In this document: piece after piece, positions 46,216-58,472 of the stretch
Layout: every line of letters begins with the position of its first letter
Position numbering within the stretch: position 1 is the stretch's first letter
Origin: Phallus indusiatus
Lineage: Eukaryota > Basidiomycota > Agaricomycetes > Phallales > Phallaceae
Length of the DNA: 64,000 bases
Direction: 5' to 3'
Assembly (NCBI GenBank): GCA_027605045.1
Contig: JAQFWX010000089.1
Location: 80,505-144,504, forward strand
The notes under the pieces: model-generated
What the model was told of the DNA's origin: nothing
Database searches by the model: none
The model's input: the letters and a program-made list of their open reading frames with translations, nothing else
Made by a program: the position numbers and the translations under genes

Positions 46216-48051
46216 ATGCCCAACTGCTACCATTACCTTCTGTCTATTTTTGCATGGATCCAAATCGTCAATGCTATTGTTAGTTATACAAATGTCTTCG
46301 TTGACCCAGAGTTTGTTCTTGCTCAAGAATTACCTGACTATACGTCGGAAGCCAGAGCAACGATAACCCATTGGGCGATACAGCTTGCAGCACAAGGACC
46401 GTGGAGTATGTGTACCTTTTTTACATTCCATGCCCATGATTTCTATGTAATTAATGTGAATCCCAGCTGTTATGAACAAAACTGTTACTCCACCTTCCGG
46501 CGACAAACATGACTATATGAGTTGGGCTCCATAGTAGGTCGTTCTAAATCTTTAAACTTGAGGTCTCATCGGAAGTAGCGCCTGGCCCAACTGTACTGGA
46601 GTCAAAAATACAACTAGGTTGACTCCCGAGCAAAGTATGTTCATCTCCGTTTATTACGCGAGCAGTAAATCCCTATAGAAATTCCTTTTTGTGTACAGTA
46701 TGGGTGACATGTCCTTATTACGATCGTGATGGTGTTTTTAATCCGGATGGTCGGTTAATCGACGATATCGGTGCATTCCAAAATCTCGCGGATGCTGTCC
46801 TTTATAATTCCCTAGCATGGGTTTTCGCTGGAAGACCAACCGCGTTGTTCGCTGTAAATGTGGGTGCGTACTTATTCCCTATTCTTTGTTTTTTCATGCT
46901 CACTTAATCGAAATAATCAGTGGACTTCCTTAAGACATGGTTCTTAGATCCGGCCACGAAAATGAACCCCAATTTGAATTACGCCCAGATGTTCAGAGGG
47001 CCAAAAGGACAGATTGGAAGGCACACCGGTGTTCTGTTAGTGTCAGTGATTTATAGTTAAGGAAAGCTATTGACGTCTGGAATCTGCTTTAAGAGATTTG
47101 AAATGTTTCACCAAGATAATTTCCGGCATCTTAATGCTTAAACAAGGAAATTGTGCTTTATGGACGCAATATTTGGATGACCAGTTTACCACATGGGTAG
47201 CGGCATACATTAACTGGCTGGAAACCGATCCTACAGCCCTCATTGAAAGCCAGGCATCAAAGTGAATTCTTTCCCCTTCCTATTATTATTTCAAAATTAA
47301 TGAACTTCATGTATCATTTTAGCAACCATGGTTCCTTTTATTACACTCAATTGGCGTCTCTCAAACTTTTTCTCAATGACACAGCCGGCGCCTTGAACGC
47401 TACTACCACGTATTTTCGTAGACAGTATGCGGATCAAATCAGCGCCAACGGGGAGCAGGTAACACCTCAATGATACTCGAACCTTCGCTGCATACTAAGA
47501 CAGCTTAGCCATTTGAGAGTGTTCGAACGCGACCTTACCATTACCGCGCTTATAATCTTTGCGCAATGATAGTGAGTTGTCATTTACTTTCTGGGAAAGG
47601 AATTTACCCGATATTCAAAAACATCAAAAAACAGACTAACGCACACATTCAACAATATCTCAACAAATCATCGAATGTCTGGAATTGGAAAACCAGGGAA
47701 GGAGCGACTATACATACAGCTTTGAACTACGCCATGACCATATCGCCCAATCTGACCAATGAAACTTCTCACATTGCTGAGCTTTATCCGGACGTTGCTG
47801 CTGTCGCTGCTATCTACGGCGATGAGTCAGGGAGGTACTCAGACTTTTTACAGCTTGGAGCACCGCGGTATAAGGAGCAGCCATACTACTTTTGGTATCA
47901 ACCAAGATCGACTAGCATGAGCACCGTCCCATCACCTATTACTTCTGTGTCATCTTCCTCTAGAAATACCCCTTCGCTCCTATGTTTTAGGCTCTTCCTA
48001 TTATTAAACCTGATACAAAGTCTTATCCTTTCAGGTCTATTTTCAAAGTGA
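46216..48051 (+). CDS. Secreted, probably GPI-anchored alginate/chondroitin-lyase-like protein
   Basis: A polysaccharide-lyase-fold protein (alginate lyase domain, alpha/alpha toroid). Signal peptide MPNCYHYLLSIFAWIQIVNA, then NVFVDPEFVLAQELPDYTSE, GPWTVMNKTVTPPSGDKHDY, MSWAPYAWPNC, WVTCPYYDRDGVFNPDGRLI, DDIGAFQNLADAVLYNSLAW, QIGRHTGVL, SNNHGSFYYTQLASLKLFLN, RPYHYRAYNLCAM-like and NVWNWKTREGATIHTALNYA. The NNHG and Y/H/R clusters are the usual catalytic region of these lyases. The tail is Ser/Thr-rich and ends in a hydrophobic segment (LLCFRLFLLLNLIQSLILSG), which fits a GPI anchor signal. Common in wood- and litter-decay basidiomycetes; the substrate is unproven. About nine exons. Confidence 0.88.
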
Positions 48052-48294
48052 TCGATTATTTATTCTTGTTTTACATTCAACTATTTTCAATGATAATTTT
48101 CTTATCTGATGTTGATGTTCCAATGTTCTATCTTAGAAATGTGTAGAACTCGATCTTGTCTGAACTGGAAGCCTGGACAATTTCGAAGTGAGCTGTGACA
48201 GTGACAGGTGCGATCGTCACACGACACCTTAACCTTTTTTTCACTAGCACGAGTCAATACTCGGCTCGAGCATTTCTCTCTTTTTCGTTTTTGA

Positions 48295-51200
48295 ATGATG
48301 ATAAGCGAAAGTTTTCAAACGTTCAGAAATGCTTGCGATACTTCTGCAGAAACCTTCAAAAAGTTGGAATCTCTTTACAGTTCACTAGTAAGTCCACCTA
48401 AACATCGGCCACAATCTTCTTAGGGACCACCATGTCGTCCCTAAAAACCTGGTTCATACTTTCTTCTTCTAAAACAGATGGAAGATGAAAACCCGACGCT
48501 CTCTGAATCTCAACAAATGGACTTTGAAATTTTTTTCTCTCAGAAGATAATTGCTTTTTATGAAACCATTCCAGACGCTGCGCTGAGTTTCGTTGCGTCC
48601 TTCATAACTGAGCTTTTCGAGCGACAATTCTCAGCCCCTGCGAAGAAGAAAAAGAAAAATTTATCCTTTATCCAACTTGAATCATGGGAGCACGTCCTGC
48701 GCGTCATTGTTATTGGTTTAGAGGTATACATGAGTTTGTTTGCGATATGTACCACATTACTAATGGTTCGTCAAGACATACTCAGCGTCGCATCCGCAGA
48801 GTAAGTCTTTTCACAGCTCCGAAACCCTGCGAAAACCCTTAAGAAATATTCTTAGAACACTCACAGCTAGGAGAAGTACTTTACAAGCCGCTATTTACAA
48901 TCCTCAGTTCAATTGCCGGGTTAAAATTCTCAACTCGCCTTAAAATTGAGGTAATAAACTTGCGAACGTAGCTGCTGGAAATTCATTATGTTGTGAAAGA
49001 TGTTTGGCCTCCTATCTGACCTTGCGCAGACGTCATTTGAAAACAAAAAGCTATTGAGGGAAAAGGATATTCTAGGAGGGTATGTGTATGAACTTAATCA
49101 ATTTTAGAGGCTTAATCTGTCACAGACCTCGTTTAGGAATGCTAATATCATCTACGAAAGGTAATTTTAAGCTATCTGCTTGACTTTCAGCACAAACAAA
49201 TTATGTAGAATATTTGGTTTTGGTCATTCTCCTCCAGTTACTGGAAAGCATGATATTGCTTAATGAAAATGAAGGCGCAGTAATGGATATGGCAAAATCA
49301 GTGTTTCAGAATCGAAAGATCAAAAGACCCCTAAAACAGACAAGCCCCGAGCTAATAAAAATACTGCAGGAGGCGGGAAACATTGCGTGGGATTTGGTAA
49401 TTGTAGAACTGGGCGGCCTCGTTTAGTTTGTTCTGATTTCTGTTCTAGACTGCTGATCGCCTCATTCGCGCAATGGCAGCGGCAGACGCTGAAAAGTGAG
49501 TACAAAGTGCTATCTGTTTATACTACCTCCCGTGATTAGTGAAGACCACAGCCGTTTCTGCTCGCCTCTCCCCGAATAAGAGCCAATGACAAAACCTTTT
49601 CACATCCCGAGACGCTTCGATATATTTATATGGATAACGGTGCTTTAATTGTCAATATTGAGGATGAGGTATATGCGAAAAATGCCTGGATATACCTTCG
49701 ATCAACAGACTCAACTAGCACTTCAACAGGATGGTATTGATTGCTTAGACATTGCCCTCAAATCAATAATTTCAATGAGTCTGAAAGAAATTTCAGGTAT
49801 GTATGCGCGATGATTCATGAAATTCCCACATCTTTTTCTTTTGTTTAGCCTCGTCAAAGGTTGAAATATCGTTAAAACTCTCTTCTCCTCCAATGATGGC
49901 TACTCAGGCGGTTCCATCAAAAACAAACAACAGCCATGCAGTCATCTTTGAGATAAATCTTGTCGATCTCAACGAATTTAAAGCTGCTCTCAAACATCGT
50001 GGTTTAGTGAGTTTGTCTCTAATCCTTAGGTAGTTCGGTGTAAACCCTCAATTTAGGACGAGCTTGCAGGAAGACTTGGGACCAGGCCCTCGAGTAAACA
50101 ATCGGTAGCTAATGAGCCTCTAAACATGCATAATATATCGCGAATTTCCTTGGAGGTAGATATAATTTCCCGCCGAATATTAAAAAGCTCAATACTTTCA
50201 TAGGAAAAGTCACTTGCAGTCGAGAAGTGTATGTACAAATGAGCTTCGTCCTTCAACCTTCACCCTAACTGGATTCTCAATCGTTTAGTTTATCGTACAA
50301 GTACTCCGGAGCCAATGGTATCTCATGAAGAGGCAGTCTGTGAAGCAAAATTCCCGGAGACAGACATGACTGCGTTTACCAGCAATGACAAATCGGCATC
50401 ATCTCCTCCCAATCACTTAAGCGAAGAAGAGGGGCCTTTATATCTCGTGCATGGGGCCCACAAATCTGTTGAAGAGTCGTTAATAAACAATAACGGTATA
50501 TGCATTGTTGTTCGCTGTCTGAGTTTCTGGCTGAAGTTTACACAGGCAATCATAAAGAATTAAGGACGCTACAAGATCAGAATAAACTCTTAGTTGATGA
50601 CGGACATAAATTGACGCTTAAACGTAAAAGAAGTTCCGCAGAGATTAACGAAAGCAATCCCAAATCGAAACCTAATGAAGGTCCCTATTACAACTCTCAA
50701 TTTCTGACAAAGCAAGCCCCAATCTCAAAAAGACAGTATAAGGCACGTCGCCGGATACTGAGTTCCGGAGAATCATCAACTTCCGAGGATGATATAATTC
50801 CTTTGGCAAGCCCAGTCCATATTGACGACCCAAAACACTTGACAAAACTCAATACCGATCGCCCTGAACGCTTGATCTTACCTACGACTTCCAAGACGAG
50901 AAGAGAGGTGAATTTGAAAGCTGCCCCCCCTCATCCCCCAATCTTGGGAAAATTACGACCCAGGGTGATGATATTAAGTTCTAATCCTACGAAATACAAT
51001 TAAAATGCTCTAGCCTAAACCCAAGAGACGAAAATTTATAGAAGAATCCGACTCAGACGGATCTCAAGAATCTCCTGTGCTATTATTCAAAGAGACCTCT
51101 AGCGTGGTGACTTATCATCTATACTTACATAAATTTATTTCTCATGCCACATAGAAAATGATCGTAAAAAAGACAACATCTCCAGAGAATTACCCGTATC

Positions 51201-52616
51201 CTACTCCTCCTAAGAATAAGATGAATGTTTACGGATCTCCAAACCCTCAGACTACTCTTATCCAAAAGCCTGCTTTTCCAGTTGCTGTAGAAGCCTCCTC
51301 CCCATTCAAAAGCAAAGACTTGATCCGAGAGTTTCTCGATAATGAAGTACCGGCGCAAGATGTAGAGATGGATGTATCTGAGGAGCTTAATGCATTCGAC
51401 GACTCTGATCGAGAGGATGATATGGATAAGAGCCTTTTATCACTTCGAGCAGGACGTAGGATTCAGGACTCGCTGAACCTCGATTCGACCTTGGTTCATG
51501 ATTTATCTCGTACAAGAAAGGTTGTTTTTAATAAGTCGAACTAGTGTTTCAATCATTGACCACTCACAGGATTCTCAGGCCACAGTCCTACCACCACTGA
51601 AATCTGCTTTGAAAAGCGTTACTCGTTCTGTGTCCAGTATCATCGACTTAACGCACCTTGCGGACTCTCCGAGAAATAATAACGTCAACAAATGCAGTTC
51701 TGAAACGCAGATCCAACTGAACTTAAATCCTGCCGACAACACAATTAACATTGGAGATCCTGATACAGGATTAGCCGATACATCCAACGCCGCATCGTTT
51801 GCTGCTCAACCGCCTGCTGTACCTTACAAAGAATACCCTGCAGAAATCAAAGACCTCCCTACCGACCCTTTTAGTCGACCTTTTGTCATCAAACCTGACA
51901 CAAACGAAGATTCTCATATTTCAAGGCCCCCTTCAACGCCACTTTTTAAAAACGTGTCCAAGAGAATGTCAAAAGAGGTCCTTCGCGTCCCCTATATAAT
52001 TGATAATCGTGCGCTTCATCATAGAAGTTCAAGGATTGTTTTAGAAGATGTGGAGTCCAGTTCGTCGCAAGATGAGATCCTGACTTCGGAGCAGAGATTA
52101 GTAAATGTGCGTATCACTTCCTTGATGCCAAAGGCTTATTCACATGGGGATCGAAATCCAGGTACTAAACAAGATACACGCGGTGGGTCAGATGAATTTT
52201 GAATCATAATACAAAACTAAAGTCATCGTAGACCATCGTTGAAAATCTAGGCAAGAAAATTAAAGGACCAAATGTTGTTGGAAATGCTCTCTCTAGCAAG
52301 TTTCGTCTATATGCTGCTGAAGAATTAGAAAGAATGCTTCAAGAGAGGTTAGCCTTCACCCTAACACGCTCTGTTTGGAAGCTTTAACCTAGCTGATCTA
52401 ATGCGCAAATCAAGTATCAAACATCGTCAAAACATGGTTGTTCTTGAGCATAAATATGGGACCTACCATAAAAATCTCAAGGGAGGGTTAGAAGACATTA
52501 GAACGTCAAATCAAGAAATCATAAAAACGCTTGAACAGGTGGTCCAGGATCATGATACTTTGAGTCTTGTGAGGAAGATGCCAACTAGACTTGCTGCTCC
52601 TCCCAAGTTTTTTTGA
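48295..52616 (+). CDS. Large helical/PH-like/disordered/coiled-coil protein, candidate meiotic axis protein (Red1/SYCP2-like)
   Basis: More than ten short exons. Exon 1 (48295-48387) and exon 2 (48478-48723) are in phase and start MMISESFQTFRNACDTSAET. The first about 260 residues are alpha-helical repeats (SQKIIAFYETIPDAALSFVA, GEVLYKPLFTILSSIAGLKF, EYLVLVILLQLLESMILLNE). A beta-rich segment follows (LRYIYMDNGALIVNIEDE, DCLDIALKSIISMSLKEIS, HAVIFEINLVDLNEFKAALK), like a pleckstrin-homology domain. Then come some 500 Ser/Asp/Lys-rich disordered residues (RRILSSGESSTSEDD, RRKFIEESDSDGSQESP) and a C-terminal coiled coil (AAEELERMLQER, LEDIRTSNQEIIKTLEQVVQ). Helical repeats, PH-like fold, disordered linker and coiled coil in that order is the architecture of Red1/Rec10/SYCP2. 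The name is an inference; the existence of the gene is well supported. Confidence 0.65.
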
Positions 52617-54373
52617 AAGTTTATTAACGAATGTGTCACTCGAATAGATTCCAACAATATCAAATCAAGTTGTAATATAATTAAGGTTTCAAAAGTTAAC
52701 AATGTCACTGTCCTCCCCGGGCCACTTGTGGACCGTGGATGCAACTGTTATATTGAAGCGTCCTTGGCATGATCCAGAGGATCCAAAGGATCTCCTAGAG
52801 GGAATGAAATTGCATCATCAAGCTTCTCACTAATATAATAATTCGTTTCAAGGTGTTCAGAGTCTTCTTTTTCGATTTTCGATGAGTCGCATGTGAGTCC
52901 ATACCTCCCAGATATAGGATCCCTTTCGAACGTCCAATCGGACTGGTCTCGTAATAGCCTTAAATCTTGGGTCCAGAATGGACTGGCATTCGTCTCCTCA
53001 GTTGCTCCTTCCGGGGCGTCACCCTCAGCATATCCTGAGGTTATGGATGCTTGTAAAACAGGAAAAAATTCCGTGCTGATACTAGATTTGTCCCTACAAA
53101 AAAGGGATTAGAGATAATGCAAGAAGTGGGCGGAAGAAAAATGTTGATGTACCCAATATCGGGGAACATGACAAGGGGTGTCGGTCTCCGTTCTTCATCG
53201 ACAAAACCTAATCAATGTCAAGGAAACCTGTTTTCTGAAAGCTACTCCTGGGCAACCTACCGATTGCGAAATCTACAATTACTCCCGTTTTATTTTCGAC
53301 AGTAATGGGCCGTCCGATTTGTTTCACCGGCCGCTATACACATCGTTAGAAGTTGTACGAGGTGATATATATACTGGAAATCATCATGATAATTTCTTAC
53401 GTTGAACTTGAGCCCTGGTCCCTCTTGCACGAGTGTTGTTTGTTCACCAGGCTATTGTTCATTCGGATCCATGAGGTTATGTGATTTCCGTTCACTGATT
53501 GAAAACGCACGGTGATATTCACCCATAAAGTCGGTCTAACGCCATTATCGAACTGAGGACTTAGGACCAGAAGTCTATTTATTTTCGGTGAGAGCTCGCT
53601 AGACTGCAAGATGTATAATGTAATATACTACACACTGGTTCACATACACCACTTTGAGGAACTCGTTACCTGTTGCGCGATGCACACAGCAAACATGGTT
53701 TTTATCATATTGTAGTTGCCTTTAGTAACGAACCTTCACCGGTGAATAGGACCTTTCTGAAAACAATTTGAGGTAGGTAACAAATGCCAGGAAAACATAA
53801 GGTATTACTTCCAAACGACCGAGAATTGGGTACGATTCAACTCTTTAAGATTGGGCACTTGAAATGACAGCACAAGGCTAACAGGATTTTTTCCAATGTC
53901 GCCGCTGGTATATTTAGCACATGAAGGTGGGTGAAATCAGAGTATGAACTATGGATTTCAAGATGAAAGCATGCTTACCGTTGGATATTTAGTTGTTTTC
54001 TGTAAGCCGTCATTGTGGTTTGTAGCGCAATGTGTATGGGGTGAATCACATACCCTTAGCACAACAAACCTATTTAAATGGAACCGTGACGTCGGGACGT
54101 GCCTATGTGCGAAGCACTAAAATAGACTCAAGGTACAACCAGTCAATGCATATTCAATATATAGTGCCTGACTTATTACCCAATGATTGGATATATATAT
54201 ATTTGTCAGTCTTCAAGCGAAGTGAAATATGTACAGGTTCATAAAAAGAACAGCTCTTTATTTGAGCCAGGCATAATCGTGAAAAAAATCGTGATTGCTT
54301 CTCACCATAAGGGATCCCAGGTTTTCGAAATGGAAGTTAGGGTACAAGTATATGTTTAGGAAAGACATTCTTA
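52617..54373. other. Intergenic region with possible decayed coding sequence
   Basis: About 1.75 kb. Between 52890 and 53405 one frame carries protein-like stretches (SPYLPDIGSLSNVQSDWSRN and, after a stop, FDSNGPSDLFHRPLYTSLEV), while an overlapping frame carries MTRGVGLRSSSTKPNQCQGN. I could not link them with splice sites or to a family. From 53410 to 54373 nothing is seen. Confidence 0.35.
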
Positions 54374-55676
54374 TCACGAATATTCTCCGAATTGAACATG
54401 ACTGGTTGCGCTCGCGTGTTCCCGTGCTTCCTTTTCGCCTTTTAAACCCTTACCGCAAATCTGTATGCATGTTAATGCTGTTTGCTATGCAATGAATATT
54501 CAATACCCATACCTCACACTTCAACAAAAAGGTTGCAGTATTGGTATACTTCTTCTGCTGACGTAAACTCCGAGCCAACTCTTTCGCAGCTTCAAGAACA
54601 GTCTGATTATGCACTGGGAACACTGTTTCATGGAAATCCGAGGGTGCTCCTGGTGTCGGCGCAAAAGATGTTGCATCATAGTGTATACCCGAATATAATA
54701 AGATTGCCCGATTCGAATAATTTGAGCCTTCTCCAAAGCGGTCAATCCGACCGGTTTCGATGTCAACGGAGGCAATTTCAGCACGATAATGATCAGCAAA
54801 GATAGCAAGCTCTAAAATAAGTGAGAACACTGGCTGATATGATAACACGCTAGCTTCACCTATAGCTCCGCCCCACGAGTTAGGCCGTAGTATCGTTTGA
54901 ATATATTCCTCACGAGGCCGTCTGAATGAGGTTACCATATGGTAGAAAAGATATAGATGTTATTCACCCAAGGAGCACGTCAGAGTATACCTCTGGACTA
55001 TCACGTATACACTGAGCAGCAACTACGAAGAAAGGATTGTCAGATTTGAAAGCTTTACTTTAAGAGACACACGTACGTTGACGCAAGCGAGGAGCGGCGC
55101 TCATATCTTGCTCAAAAACCACGCCTATAGAGGAAAATAGGCATGAATTGTCATCAGGAACAACCTGAAGACAGTTTATAACTCTATACAGCCAATAATT
55201 GGGAGGTAAACATACACGATGAACTAGTACACCGCCTTCCATCTGGACATAATCATCCCCTAAGGCCTGTCGTCCTAGGAGGGAGTCTTCGTTCTGTGAT
55301 CTAGGGGGATTGACCCCAGTAGCAGAGGCAGGCCCCCCAATGGGACGTGGGGGACTCTGTGCTATTTCTCGACTGGTACTTTCTCTAACAATGAGCTGAT
55401 CGCCTTTCTTGATGCCAAGTGAGCTAACGGGTAATGGGGGTATTAAAGTCAGGGAATTCGGTGGATATCCGGCTCTTACTATTTCAATTGTAAAGCAAGA
55501 TCAGCAAAAATGTAGCAGAGACAACAAGCAGAATACGCACGATCCTGCAGAGATGGTGGTATGCCAGTTGTAGCAAATATGATTTGCTGTAGATCGGATA
55601 TTTTCACGCTATCGCTATCCAAATCAATCTGGATTGTAGATACGCCTTTCGGATGCCTCAATCGTACGGAACTCAT
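54374..55676 (-). CDS. otu1: Ubiquitin thioesterase OTU1 (YOD1 family)
   Basis: A cysteine deubiquitinase of the OTU family working with Cdc48/p97 in protein quality control. Start MSSVRLRHPKGVSTIQIDLD, the N-terminal ubiquitin-regulatory-like domain that binds Cdc48. The OTU domain begins RVVPDDNSCLFSSIGVVFEQ (catalytic Asp and Cys), with VAAQCIRDSPEVYSDVLLG-like and REEYIQTILRPNSWGGAIEL, SVDIETGRIDRFGEG and ILLYSGIHYDA (catalytic His). The C-terminal C2H2 zinc finger is split by an intron: FLLKCE/ICGKGLKGEKEAREHA through TSHVQFGEYS. About eight exons. It is divergent from GAA1 with 171 bases between the starts. Confidence 0.94.
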
Positions 55677-55847
55677 GTCGATGGGGTTGAATCTCAGGAA
55701 ATGTCTCCAGCCTAGAATCCCATCGCGTCATCATGTGGGGATGTCTCACCAGCGCTTAGGCGGAGCCTGAACACCAATGGATTCGTAAGCCTGGTTACTC
55801 CATCTCCTCTCGGAATTTTCCGAGTCGTGTTAGCGCCCAACACACTG

Positions 55848-58258
55848 ATGTTGGCCCGACTGCGTGCTCGATTCAGTGGCTCTAATGAAGAAGCTCTAGC
55901 CAAAAGATTGCAAAGGAGACAAAAAGTATTCAATAAGATTTATGAATCTGTGCCATACCTCAGGTAATCTATAGTTTCGTAAACTGGCCTCAGCTTCACT
56001 TTGCACCACCCTAGGATCGTACTATACGTGACTGGGTTTGCATGGATATTCCTCTTACCTCAGACCTTTCTTGGAAGGAATATCTACATCGATGAAAACG
56101 CGTTACAGCCTGCTCAAGTGCGTTTTCAATATTCAGTCTTCATTCGTAATCGATTTTTTCTTCGTTAGGTCAATACATATTGGTCCTGGGACGAGGTTCA
56201 TATTGCAGATAGGTACTTGGACCAGCTAGAAGATTTATATCGGCGGAATGTATCCCATGCCGAGTATATCTGTCAATTTTTTGCAAACACTCTTATTCTT
56301 ATACATGCTTCAAAGGAGGGCTGAGTTCTTACGACGCGAATTCCTCGCTGAAGGGTTACCATCCGAAACACAGTCATACACGTTTGAGTCACCACTTGGA
56401 GTGAGAAAATCCCGTTGATTTATACTCTTCGAATTTTCCACTCATAGCGTAGTTTTCTACTGGTATGAACACGCATGCAGTTTACTCTGCCCCACGTACT
56501 GCAGGCACAGAAGCTATGGTAATAGCCGCATCTTGGACAAGTATTAACGGTGATCCTAATTTACGTGGTATCGCTACGGTGCTCGCTTTGGCTCGATATT
56601 TGAAAAGTAAATGATTTGATATGGTTTGTGGTTGTGTCTTGATCATGTGTTTAGGGTACTCTTTATGGGCCAAGGACCTTGTCTTCGTCATTAGTGATGG
56701 CTACCTAGAAGGCATGCAAGCTTGGTTATCAGCCTATCACGGAATTCATCAAAACAGTAAGGCCATTCAAACTACCTGTACTAGAATATAGCTAACGACT
56801 TACATAGATCTCCAAGTCGAACCATTGAAGCTCAGCTCTGGCGTTATTTGGACCGCTCTCGCGATTGATTACCCCGGACATTCATTCTCTCATTTGGGTA
56901 TATTTTATGGTAAGTGGTTTTGTTTTTGAATTGTAGTGTTAATCAGTTATCGCTGTTTAGAAGGGTTAAATGGGCGACTTCCGAACCAAGACCTTATGAA
57001 TAGCGTGAACGTGATCTCTTCGCATACCGGACGCGTACCCATAATTCTATATGATAAACCGGACGAAGTATTGAGCGATTCAATAAAGGGGACTTTTTCG
57101 CTTTTAGACCCTTCACGGGATATTTTGAATTATTTTGTTCGCGCGGACCGTATGCTTCGGCATTTTAATTACCAGTATGCCGGAAGACCCAGTGGAGTTC
57201 ATGGTCTCTTTCATCCGTAAACTTTTTACATAATATCGATTTTTACCGTTGAGTGCTTAAAGTCATAACCAGATATCGAATTGATGCTATCACATTATTT
57301 GCCGTCCCTGCGACGGGCCCTCACGGTTTTCACGCTTTGGGCCGGTGAGTTCGTTCACAAAGGTAAAATTTTATCTCGACCTTAAAAATTCCATAGCATC
57401 GTAGAATCAAGTTTGAGGACGATGAACAACTTATTGGAACGACTGCACGCTTCCTTCTTCTTTTACTTTATGTCAGGTCCGAACTCGTTTCTAAAAATCG
57501 GCGAATACTTGCCCAGTGTTATCCTTATTAGCACGGCAATTATGTTTGGGGGTTTAAAGCTTTGGGTAGACGCAGGATGGGTAGTTAATGAACCATTACC
57601 GTCGGAGAAAGACATTCCAGTCAATCCCAAGAAAATGAGGACACGCCAAAGAAACGTGTTTCTACCTCTTGGGATTGTAATTTCCACACATATAATTGGA
57701 GGTTTTATCTTCCTTATAGCATCAAGCTCATGGTTTTCTCGACTTCAATTCGTTCGTTCAATTCGTTTTTCAATGCCTTTAATGTCTTATGAATATGACA
57801 ATTTTCAGATTGGAACTTCGTATTTACCCATACTCCCCGTTTCAGTGATCATCTTGAGCTGTTTATCCGGGTTATTGGCGAACGAAGACTCCCCCATAAA
57901 CCAATCTCGTATAGCGGCTCCTTTGCACCTCCTTCTCAAATCGTTCAACCTTTGCTTGACATCGACAGTTATATCTGTCGCATCCGTCCTCAACTTTTCC
58001 CTAGCCGCATACCTTGCAATTCTTCTCGGAATTCCTTTATCCCTCTCTTCTCCTACAAAATCCCTACCAATGAAGGTGATAAAAGCTCTTGCTTATTATA
58101 CCCTGTTGTTTCCTGTCTGGCGAATATTGTCTGAGAAGCCACTTTCGCCTGTACTACTCGAGTGGCACTTATTAGGTGTTTGGTTTGCTCCGTTCATGTG
58201 TATTGTATACCTTCCGTTAGTTTTTCAGGCAATGTTGGTTTGCATGCTAGACATTTAA
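55848..58258 (+). CDS. gaa1: GPI transamidase component GAA1
   Basis: Multi-pass ER membrane subunit of the complex that attaches GPI anchors to proteins. Start MLARLRARFSGSNEEALAKR, chosen because it gives the basic N terminus usual for GAA1. The next exons contain a membrane segment (IVLYVTGFAWIFLLP), the marker YIDENALQPAQV, and the lumenal M28-peptidase-like domain: EFLRREFLAEGLPSETQSYT, NTHAVYSAPRTAGTEAMVIA, DLVFVISDGYLEGMQAWLSA, GRLPNQDLMNSVNVISSHTG, GRPSGVHGLFHPYRIDAITL and RIVESSLRTMNNLLERLHAS. The C-terminal half is a series of hydrophobic helices ending LVFQAMLVCMLDI. The peptidase-like fold may hold the peptide-bond chemistry of the complex. Exon order is clear. Confidence 0.94.
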
Positions 58259-58472
58259 ATGTATATTCTGATTCAAAACGCCTGTGTCCATACGAGTTGA
58301 AATAACATCCATCGTAATTAACATCGTAGGCGGAGCTGACGCAGACAGCATGCCAAATCTTGCCATCATCATTCAAATATTCAAGCTAATATTCAAGCCT
58401 CAAAGCTTCAAGTTTGGGAGGTCATTTCCGTAAGCGCCCGTACAGTGTCAGCCACTCCTGTCTCCTCGTACA

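Noticed and set aside
49214..49426. Separate small gene starting at 49214
   Set aside because: The frame is one internal exon of the Red1/SYCP2-like gene; the AG before AATATTTGG and the phase fit the neighbouring exons.
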